This document shows positions 1 to 4,842 of a DNA stretch of 5,237 nucleotides, piece by piece. Each line of letters begins with the position of its first letter. Position 1 is the first letter of the stretch. This DNA is from Gammaproteobacteria bacterium (lineage in GTDB: Bacteria; Pseudomonadota; Gammaproteobacteria; UBA9214). Below the pieces are notes generated by a model. That model saw only the letters and a program-made list of their open reading frames with translations, was not told the DNA's origin and searched no databases. A program made the translations under genes and the position numbers. The DNA lies in the NCBI GenBank assembly GCA_029881775.1, contig JAOULY010000173.1, forward strand, positions 1-5,237. The letters are read 5' to 3'.

Positions 1-2734
1 GTGACAACAGCGTGACCTGGATATTGTTGAGCGGGTCGAGGTAGGGGTTGCGGCGATACAGCGACAGGCCAAGCGCCGGGTTTTCCTCCAGCAGGTGCTT
101 TGACCCGCTGATGTTGAGCACCTGCGTTACCGTGCGCCGGTACTCCTCGCTGATCTTGGTGTAGATCTTGTCCGCCAGCACCGGGTCCTGCGCGAGCTGC
201 GTGTACATGCGCGCAATATTCATCTCGCCCTTGAACAGCGACATCTGGATATTGCCGAGCAGCGAGCGGAAGAATGGCCATTCGCGGTACATTTTCTGCA
301 GGCGGCCAAGGCGGGCAGGATCATCGTTGCGCCAGGCCTGCAGCGCACTGCCGAGTCCGTACCACGCCGGCAGCGTGTGACGTGACTGTGCCCAGCCGAA
401 CACCCAGGGGATGGCGCGAATCGATGTTTTCGAACGGTCCTGCTGCTTGCGGTGCGACGGGCGTGAGCCAATGTTCATCAGGCCGATCTCGGTGACCGGT
501 GTGACTTCGTAGAAATAGTCGAACAGCCCCGGTGTGCCGTCGATCAGTTCGCGATAGCACTGTTCACCGATCACGGTGATCTCGTCCATGATGCCCATGT
601 AGTCGCGGCGATCCTGCTCGGCGGGTTTGACCAGTGCGCGACTGGCCTTGAGCAGGCCGGTCATGCCCATGGAGAGCTCATATACCGCGGTTTCGGTGTT
701 GCTGTACTTGTAGTGCAACACCTCGCCCTGCTCGGTGAACTTGATCTGCCCGTGTACGGTACCCGGCGGTTGCGACAGGATGGCTTCGTGTGTCGGGCCG
801 CCGCCCCGGCCGATGGTGCCACCGCGGCCATGAAACAGGCGCACTTCTATGTCGTAACGGTCAGTGATTTCGATGATCTTTTTCTGCGCCTCGTACAGGC
901 CCCAGTTGGAGGCAAGGATGCCGCCGTCCTTGCAGGAGTCGGAATAGCCCAGCATGATTTCCTGGCAGTTGCCGGTATTACTCAACAGGGTACGGTAGGT
1001 GGCATTCTCGAGCAGTTGCGACAACACGTCTTCGGCATGCGCCAGGTCCTCGATGGTCTCGAACAGCGGGCTGATGCTGATGCGACAAAACCACTGGTCC
1101 GCGCGCAAACCGGCGAGCCCGGACAGCCAGGCGAGGTACATGACCTCGAGAATATGGCTGGCCGTGTGTGTCATGGAGATCACGTAATTGCCGAAGGCCT
1201 GCAGGCTGATCTCGTCCTGCATGTGCATCATGACGTCGAACACCTCGAGCGTTTCGCGGGTTTCGCTCGACAGGCGGCTGCGATCGATTGCCGGTGGAGT
1301 CCCGTCGAGTCCGTCGGTAAGCAGTCGCTGGCGCGCCGCTTCATCCAGCGCATCGTAATCGGTGGCGCCCGGTAGCAGGCGGAGGATTTCGCTGACGGCG
1401 GCGGTATGTCGCGTGGATTCCTGGCGGATATCCAGGTGCATCAGGAAGAAGCCGAAGGTCTCCACCAGGCGCACAAGATCCTGCAATTCGGCGTCGGCGA
1501 CATTTTCATCGCCGTCGGCCAGCAACGATGCGCGGATCAGCTGCAGGTCGTGCATTAATTCGTCTTCGGCTGAATAACCGCCCAGCGGCGCGTCTGCAGC
1601 CTGCTCCGGGTTTTCAATCCGCTGATCGATGGTGGCCAGGTTCAGGCGCAGGCGAGCGGCCATGATAAACAGCTTGCGGCGGTAGAGTTCTTTCTCGTAG
1701 GCGCGCGGGAAATCGTCGCAGGCATGGGTGTAGCGTGCCTCGTCCGTCGCCAGGCTGTCGGTGAATTCCTGTGTAAAACTGCACAGATCCGCGGAGTGAG
1801 TCAGGCGGCGGCCCAGTGCCTCGACCTTGTCCAGGTATATGGCGATTACCTCGCGCATGTGCAGGCGCAACGCGAGGACCGTGGTTTCCGGTTTGACAAG
1901 CGGGTTGCCGTCGCGGTCGCCGCCGATCCATGAACCATAGCGGATCAGGCCACCCGGGACGTTGATCGCGGGTGCAAAGTCGCGCGAACCGTAGACAGTG
2001 CGGACCGCTTTCTCGAGGTAACGGTAGGTCTTGGGCACGGCCTCGAACAGGCTCTCGCGGAAGAAGTACAGGCCGTTGCGTATTTCATCCTCGACAGTCG
2101 GCTTGTGCGCGCGCACCTCGTCGGTCTTCCACAGTACCTGGATCTGTTGCTTGAGCTCCGCCTTGATTTCGTTGCGTTCACCCACGCCAAGACGCGTGTC
2201 GTCCAGCTTTTCACTGATCAGGAAGATGCGCCGCAGGGCATACATAATGGTGCGGCGTTTTGCCTCGGTCGGGTGCGCGGTGAACACCGGCATGTAGAGC
2301 ATTTTGTCGAGCAGCGTCTGCATCTGTCCGGGCGCAATGCCCTCGTTGTGCAGGTCTTCCAGTGTGCGCATGAAAGAGCCACGCCACAGGCGGTCATGTT
2401 TGCGCAGCTGTTTGCGGCGTTCCCTGTGCTGGAAGGCTTCCTCGGCCACGTTGACCAGGCTGAAGTACAGGTTGAAGGCGCGAATGACATCGGTCAGCTC
2501 GTCCGGGCCGAGGCTGGCAGTGATCGCGTTCAGTCGCTGGCGCAGCCGTTCGTCTTCTTCCTTGCGCAGCCGGATATAGCCTTTGCGCAGCGCCTCGACG
2601 GCGCGCAGGATGTCTTCGCCGGCATGTTCGCGCAGGATTTCACCCAGCAGGTTGCCGAACAGCCGCACGCGACTGCGCAATTCCTTGTCGCCGCTTCGGG
2701 TCAGTGCCGGGGAAATATCTGTTGTTAAGTCCAT
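1..2734 (-). CDS. ppc: Phosphoenolpyruvate carboxylase, C-terminus cut by window edge
   Basis: Cytoplasmic enzyme that carboxylates phosphoenolpyruvate with bicarbonate to give oxaloacetate and phosphate, refilling the TCA cycle. The minus frame is open from ATG at 2734 to the window edge (911 codons). Both family signatures are present: FTAHPTEAKRR with catalytic His154 (E. coli His138) and FHGRGGTIGRGGGPTH with His635, Arg637 and Arg643 (E. coli His579, Arg581, Arg587). Further on are GSRPSHR and RAIPWVFGWAQ. Lys835 and Arg894 match the E. coli aspartate-inhibitor ligands Lys773 and Arg832, so feedback by aspartate is plausible; the last ligand, near the C-terminus, lies outside. About 35 residues should be missing, giving roughly 945 against 883 in E. 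coli, with the extra length at the N-terminus and between the two active-site motifs. The start agrees with the family N-terminus (LRSRVRLFGNLLGE) but has no clear Shine-Dalgarno. It is transcribed divergently from the TPR gene. Confidence 0.98.
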   Translation of the reverse strand, partial: MDLTTDISPALTRSGDKELRSRVRLFGNLLGEILREHAGEDILRAVEALRKGYIRLRKEEDERLRQRLNAITASLGPDELTDVIRAFNLYFSLVNVAEEAFQHRERRKQLRKHDRLWRGSFMRTLEDLHNEGIAPGQMQTLLDKMLYMPVFTAHPTEAKRRTIMYALRRIFLISEKLDDTRLGVGERNEIKAELKQQIQVLWKTDEVRAHKPTVEDEIRNGLYFFRESLFEAVPKTYRYLEKAVRTVYGSRDFAPAINVPGGLIRYGSWIGGDRDGNPLVKPETTVLALRLHMREVIAIYLDKVEALGRRLTHSADLCSFTQEFTDSLATDEARYTHACDDFPRAYEKELYRRKLFIMAARLRLNLATIDQRIENPEQAADAPLGGYSAEDELMHDLQLIRASLLADGDENVADAELQDLVRLVETFGFFLMHLDIRQESTRHTAAVSEILRLLPGATDYDALDEAARQRLLTDGLDGTPPAIDRSRLSSETRETLEVFDVMMHMQDEISLQAFGNYVISMTHTASHILEVMYLAWLSGLAGLRADQWFCRISISPLFETIEDLAHAEDVLSQLLENATYRTLLSNTGNCQEIMLGYSDSCKDGGILASNWGLYEAQKKIIEITDRYDIEVRLFHGRGGTIGRGGGPTHEAILSQPPGTVHGQIKFTEQGEVLHYKYSNTETAVYELSMGMTGLLKASRALVKPAEQDRRDYMGIMDEITVIGEQCYRELIDGTPGLFDYFYEVTPVTEIGLMNIGSRPSHRKQQDRSKTSIRAIPWVFGWAQSRHTLPAWYGLGSALQAWRNDDPARLGRLQKMYREWPFFRSLLGNIQMSLFKGEMNIARMYTQLAQDPVLADKIYTKISEEYRRTVTQVLNISGSKHLLEENPALGLSLYRRNPYLDPLNNIQVTLLS

Positions 2735-2768
2735 AAAAAAGCCACGCGGTGCGCGGCGATACAGCTGG

Positions 2769-2782
2769 CACAGCCGGCTGTG
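2769..2782. repeat. Perfect 14-bp palindrome in the ppc leader
   Basis: CACAGCCGGCTGTG is a perfect palindrome lying between the predicted ppc transcription start (about 2799) and the start codon (2734). It could be an operator for a dimeric repressor or part of a leader structure, although a perfect palindrome leaves no loop without opening the centre pairs. No regulator can be named from the sequence. Confidence 0.5.
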
Positions 2783-2805
2783 TGCATGTGGTTTCGGGAG
2801 GGGCG

Positions 2806-2834
2806 ATTATACCGGGTGGGCATGTTTTAGCCAC
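2806..2834 (-). promoter_or_regulatory. Predicted sigma-70 promoter for ppc
   Basis: On the minus strand there is a perfect TATAAT at 2811-2806. With a 17-bp spacer the -35 hexamer falls at 2834-2829 (GTGGCT), a poor match to TTGACA, so activation or an UP-type contribution may be needed. The predicted transcription start near 2799 gives a 5' leader of about 65 nt before the ATG at 2734. The -10 is strong evidence; the -35 is set only by spacing. Confidence 0.6.
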
Positions 2835-2855
2835 TCGGACGCAGGCGCCCGAGTG
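2832..2855. promoter_or_regulatory. Dyad overlapping the ppc -35 region
   Basis: CACTCGG (2832-2838) and CCGAGTG (2849-2855) are perfect 7-bp inverted arms separated by 10 bp. The inner bases extend the hairpin by about three pairs, one of them G-U, leaving a 4-nt loop. The left arm overlaps the predicted -35 box of ppc. No T run follows on either strand, which argues against an intrinsic terminator and leaves an operator or activator site as the better reading. This is inference. Confidence 0.4.
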
Positions 2856-2895
2856 ACACAAATTGCTGAAAACATTGGCTCAGAAGAATGCGGGC

Positions 2896-2921
2896 TTGCG
2901 TTTGCGATAAAACCATATATT
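2896..2921 (+). promoter_or_regulatory. Weak candidate promoter for the TPR gene
   Basis: TATATT at 2916-2921 resembles a -10 box and sits in the only AT-rich stretch upstream of the gene. The nearest -35-like hexamer, TTGCGT at 2896-2901, is only 14 bp away, shorter than usual. This would give a leader of about 80 nt before GTG 3008. Low confidence. Confidence 0.25.
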
Positions 2922-2996
2922 CATTAAGGGTTTCACTGGCTGGCCGGCGGCTACCTGTTGGCTGGTTCGTATCGCAAAGGTGGGGATTAATTCATT

Positions 2997-3010
2997 GGGG
3001 GGGGTGTGTG
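2997..3010 (+). promoter_or_regulatory. G8 tract serving as ribosome binding site of the TPR gene
   Basis: Eight consecutive G (2997-3004) lie just upstream of the GTG start at 3008. Part of the run, at 5-8 nt from the start, can pair with the CCUCC of 16S rRNA, and this decides the choice of start. A homopolymer here could change length by slippage and so alter spacing. Confidence 0.5.
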
Positions 3011-3484
3011 GAAAAATCCTGTTTTGCCGGCAGTGCGGCCGACCGCGCGGTATTGCGTGAAGATTTCGCCGATGGCCTGGACTGTTTTCATAACAACGAC
3101 TATGCCGGTGCGCTGGTGCATTTCCGTGCGGCTGATGAAGACGCCGACATCAGTGATGTTTTGCAGAGTCGCTACACCTCCTTCCACGGCCTGTCACGCG
3201 TGTGTCTTGGCGACAGCAGCGGGATAAAGCTGTGTCGCAAGGCAGCTGCCGGTGAGGCGCAAGACGCAGAGGTTTACCACAACCTTGCGCTGGCAGAACG
3301 CCGCCTCAATAACCGCGAAGGCGCTGTGACGGCGCTGCGTCGTGGTTTATATCTCGATCCCGAACACACCGGCTCACGGCAACTGAAACAAGGCATAACC
3401 CTGCGCGAGCCGCGCATTAGCGTGCCCGGTGTGTCGTACGCGCATTCCCTCAGCCGTCTGCTCGGCAAGTTGTTTGGCGGTTAA
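3008..3484 (+). CDS. Small TPR-repeat protein of unknown function
   Basis: 158 residues when started at GTG 3008. Three tetratricopeptide-like helix pairs are visible: about residues 20-50 (FADGLDCFHNNDYAGALVHF), a degenerate one at 54-83, and the clearest at 87-120, which has YHNLALAERRL, then GAVTALRRGL and the usual closing LDP. TPRs form a helical scaffold for protein binding; no partner or enzyme domain is seen. There is no signal peptide or membrane segment, so it is probably cytoplasmic. The C-terminus (SLSRLLGKLFGG) is short, basic and amphipathic. The frame is open further upstream to ATG 2888, but those 40 residues are Trp/Cys-rich, unlike TPR sequence, and have no evident ribosome site, so I prefer the GTG. 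It is divergent from ppc and ends 62 bp before rnpB on the same strand. Existence is fairly sure; function is not known. Confidence 0.8.
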   Translation: MEKSCFAGSAADRAVLREDFADGLDCFHNNDYAGALVHFRAADEDADISDVLQSRYTSFHGLSRVCLGDSSGIKLCRKAAAGEAQDAEVYHNLALAERRLNNREGAVTALRRGLYLDPEHTGSRQLKQGITLREPRISVPGVSYAHSLSRLLGKLFGG

Positions 3485-3534
3485 TGCAGATCCTGGTCGC
3501 GGCACCGGGATATCCCTGTCCGTGTATATTCGCC

Positions 3535-3547
3535 TATACTCACCCCG
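3535..3547 (+). promoter_or_regulatory. Predicted rnpB promoter (-10 and GC-rich discriminator)
   Basis: TATACT at 3535-3540 is a good -10 box, followed by the GC-rich CACCCC. The spacing puts the start of transcription at about 3547, which is the first paired base of the rnpB P1 helix, so the RNA would need little or no 5' processing, as in E. coli rnpB. A GC-rich discriminator is typical of stable-RNA promoters under stringent control. No good -35 hexamer is seen at 16-18 bp. Confidence 0.6.
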
Positions 3548-3892
3548 GGAGTCGGCCAGACAGTCGCGCCGCGCAAGCGGGGAGGAAAGTCCGGGCTCCA
3601 CAGGGCAGGGTGCCAGGTAACGCCTGGAGGGCGCGAGTCCATGGAAAGTGCCACAGAAAATATACCGCTGATCCTGTTTCGGCAGGGCCAGTAAGGGTGA
3701 AATGGTGCGGTAAGAGCGCACCGCGCACCTGGTAACAGGTGTGGCAGGGTAAACCCCACCCGGAGCAAGACCAAATAGGGGGACATACGTGCTGCCCGCA
3801 CGGTCCCCGGGTAGGTTGCTTGAGGCCTGCGGCGACGCAGTGTCCAGATGAATGACTGTCCACGACAGAACCCGGCTTATCGGCCGGCTCCC
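3547..3892 (+). ncRNA. rnpB: RNase P RNA, bacterial type A
   Basis: Catalytic RNA of RNase P, which with the protein RnpA removes 5' leaders from pre-tRNAs. The ends close into an 11-bp P1 helix: 3547-3557 pairs with 3882-3892 with one G-U. The conserved regions are all present and nearly identical to E. coli: GAGGAAAGTCCGGGCTCC (3582-3599, P4 5' strand), GGGCAGGGTGCCAGGTAACG (from about 3604), GTAAGGGTGAAA and GCGGTAAGAGCGCACCG (3691-3725), AGATGAATGACTGTCC (3846-3861) and ACAGAACCCGGCTTAT (3865-3880, P4 3' strand). The L15 GGU that binds the tRNA CCA end is kept at 3810-3812. P3 is reduced to a 4-bp stem with a GCAA loop (3569-3580). At about 346 nt it is shorter than the 377 nt of E. coli, largely because of the short P3. 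Confidence 0.98.
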
Positions 3893-3912
3893 TTTTATTG
3901 TTTATCCTTTTT
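3882..3912 (+). terminator. Possible end of the rnpB transcript
   Basis: The 3' strand of P1 ends directly at TTTT (3893-3896), followed by a T-rich stretch with TTTTT at 3908-3912. P1 plus the T run could act as a terminator, but P1 is a long-range helix and no strong local hairpin precedes the T run. The next hairpin is the REP at 3913-3943, which has no T run after it. The exact 3' end of the precursor is uncertain. Confidence 0.3.
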
Positions 3913-3943
3913 CCCGGATTTCGTTGCACTTCATCCGGGCTAC
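3913..3943 (-). repeat. REP, 31-nt short class, inverted, outermost left copy
   Basis: Read on the minus strand it begins GTAGCCCGGAT and ends ATCCGGG: the GTAG head and a 7-bp stem around a 13-nt middle. It belongs to the same 31-nt class as the copies on the right side and differs at four positions from those in the array. It starts 20 bp after rnpB and marks the left edge of the REP region. Confidence 0.8.
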
Positions 3944-3971
3944 ATTGATAAAACGCAGAAACATTCCCGCC

Positions 3972-4006
3972 GTAGCCCGGATAAAGGCCGCAGGCCGTAA
4001 TCCGGG
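3972..4006 (+). repeat. REP, 35-nt long class, left copy 1
   Basis: GTAG head, outer stem CCCGGAT/ATCCGGG and an inner GGCC-GCA-GGCC hairpin. It is identical over 35 nt to the two left copies that follow and to the reverse complement of the right-hand copies at 4897-4931 and 5191-5225. Confidence 0.9.
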
Positions 4007-4054
4007 ATCATTCACCGCATTCGATATTGAAATTAACGCAGGAACATTCCAGCC

Positions 4055-4089
4055 GTAGCCCGGATAAAGGCCGCAGGCCGTAATCCGGG
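4055..4089 (+). repeat. REP, 35-nt long class, left copy 2
   Basis: Same sequence and orientation as the copy at 3972. Preceded by GCC rather than the CT seen before many other GTAG heads in this window. Confidence 0.9.
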
Positions 4090-4137
4090 GTCATTCGCCG
4101 AATTCGACATTGAAATTAACGCAGGAACATTCCACCT

Positions 4138-4172
4138 GTAGCCCGGATAAAGGCCGCAGGCCGTAATCCGGG
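4138..4172 (+). repeat. REP, 35-nt long class, adjoining the RAYT stop codon
   Basis: Same sequence as the other left copies. It ends one base before the RAYT stop codon (4174-4176), so on the RAYT transcript this hairpin follows the stop almost directly and may protect the mRNA 3' end. It is the only left copy with CT directly before GTAG. Confidence 0.9.
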
Positions 4173-4173
4173 A

Positions 4174-4701
4174 TCATTCGCCGAATTCACCTGCCTGAAC
4201 AATATCGCCGCCGGCCCAGTTCTTCGGCAACAATCCCTGTTTCACATAACGATGAAAGGACGAATAAGGCCAGTCGGCAACACTGGCCACATGACCATGT
4301 TTGACAGGGTTGTAGTGGATGTAATCCACGTGTCGCCCGAGGTCTTGTTCATCCCGGAGCGTGTGCTCCCAGAATCGGCGTTGCCATAGTGCATGATCAC
4401 CGTTGGTGCGGCGCGGCAGCGGTTCACCGGCCTTGTGCAGTGCCCGGGTGAAGCGGCCCTTGATGGCGCGCCAGCGGCCGGAGTAATCGGCGTCCCCGGC
4501 CGGCAGGGCCCAGATGGTGTGGAGGTGTTCCGGCAGAATGACGATGGCATTGATGACAAACGGCCGGCGATGTTGCGTATCGCGGAATGCCATGCGCAGC
4601 AGGTCGATGTGGTCCGTCAGGGTGCGGCTGTGACGATCATGCAGGGTAACGGTAAAGAAGTAGCGACCCCCGGCAATCCGGTTGCGGCGATAGTGAACCA
4701 T
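4174..4701 (-). CDS. REP-associated tyrosine transposase (RAYT, Y1 HUH family)
   Basis: 175 residues, close in length and sequence to E. coli TnpA-REP (165). Order: YRRNRIAGGRYFFTVTL near the N-terminus (4-20), LPEHLHTIW with the metal-binding HxH at His59/His61, WRAIKGRFTRAL (77-88), RRFWEHTLRDE (108-118), VDYIHYNPVKHG with the catalytic Tyr127, WPYSSFHRYV (144-153) and NWAG near the end. RAYTs bind GTAG-headed REP hairpins as single-stranded DNA and cut and rejoin them through a 5'-phosphotyrosine link; they are domesticated relatives of the IS200/IS605 transposases. I chose ATG 4701 because GGAG lies six bases upstream and the protein then starts as the family does; TTG 4725 would add eight residues. 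No frameshift or lost catalytic residue is seen, so it looks functional. No convincing promoter is visible upstream. REPs lie 1 bp downstream and 40 bp upstream. Confidence 0.96.
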   Translation of the reverse strand: MVHYRRNRIAGGRYFFTVTLHDRHSRTLTDHIDLLRMAFRDTQHRRPFVINAIVILPEHLHTIWALPAGDADYSGRWRAIKGRFTRALHKAGEPLPRRTNGDHALWQRRFWEHTLRDEQDLGRHVDYIHYNPVKHGHVASVADWPYSSFHRYVKQGLLPKNWAGGDIVQAGEFGE

Positions 4702-4741
4702 CCCTGGCTCCGTGGTGTATGGCAAGGCGGATCATTGTCTC

Positions 4742-4772
4742 CCCGGATTCCGCTGCGCGCCATCCGGGCTAC
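4742..4772 (-). repeat. REP, 31-nt short class, upstream of RAYT
   Basis: Read on the minus strand: GTAGCCCGGAT, a 13-nt middle, ATCCGGG. Same class as the REP at 3913-3943. It lies 40 bp upstream of the RAYT start codon, in the expected promoter or leader region, in the same orientation as the gene, so binding by the enzyme could feed back on its own expression (inference). Confidence 0.85.
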
Positions 4773-4801
4773 GCGGATATGTATGTCGGATTTATCCCAA
4801 C

Positions 4802-4836
4802 CCCGGATTACGGCCTGCGGCCTTTATCCGGGCTAG
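4802..4836 (-). repeat. REP, 35-nt long class, first right-hand copy
   Basis: Reverse complement of the left 35-nt REPs with one difference: the head reads CTAG instead of GTAG on the minus strand (plus-strand G4836). This changes the conserved tetranucleotide needed for RAYT recognition in E. coli, so this copy may be inactive. It precedes the regular array. Confidence 0.85.
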
Positions 4837-4842
4837 CCCGCT

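Larger units (their letters stand above)
3944..4188 (+). repeat. Tandem array of 83-bp REP-containing units
   Basis: Units start at 3972, 4055 and 4138, exactly 83 bp apart. Each has a 35-nt REP followed by a 48-nt spacer; the third unit breaks off after 16 spacer bases, at 4188, where the RAYT coding sequence begins to diverge. Positions 3944-3971 are a decayed copy of the end of the spacer. The first 16 spacer bases of units 2 and 3 differ at one position and contain the end of the RAYT gene (stop and Glu-Gly-Phe-Glu codons on the minus strand); unit 1 has further changes. Spacer remainders in units 1 and 2 are nearly identical. Confidence 0.9.

Noticed and set aside
713..1375. 220-codon plus-strand open frame, and another at 2105-2728
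   Set aside because: Both are antisense to the intact, strongly conserved ppc frame and show no family resemblance of their own.
2888..3007. 40-residue N-terminal extension of the TPR protein from ATG 2888
   Set aside because: The extension lacks TPR character and a ribosome site, contains the candidate promoter, and crosses the G8 tract; GTG 3008 is the better start.
3540..3929. 129-codon minus-strand open frame containing DKPGSVVDSHSSGH
   Set aside because: It is antisense to rnpB; this peptide is a familiar false protein produced from the conserved RNase P RNA sequence.
4171..4736. Direct repeat GGATCATT at 4171-4178 and 4729-4736 flanking the RAYT gene, as a target-site duplication
   Set aside because: HUH-family Y1 enzymes do not make target duplications, and an 8-bp match may be chance.
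4393..4836. 147-codon plus-strand open frame
   Set aside because: Antisense to the RAYT gene, running into the REP array; no recognisable protein features.
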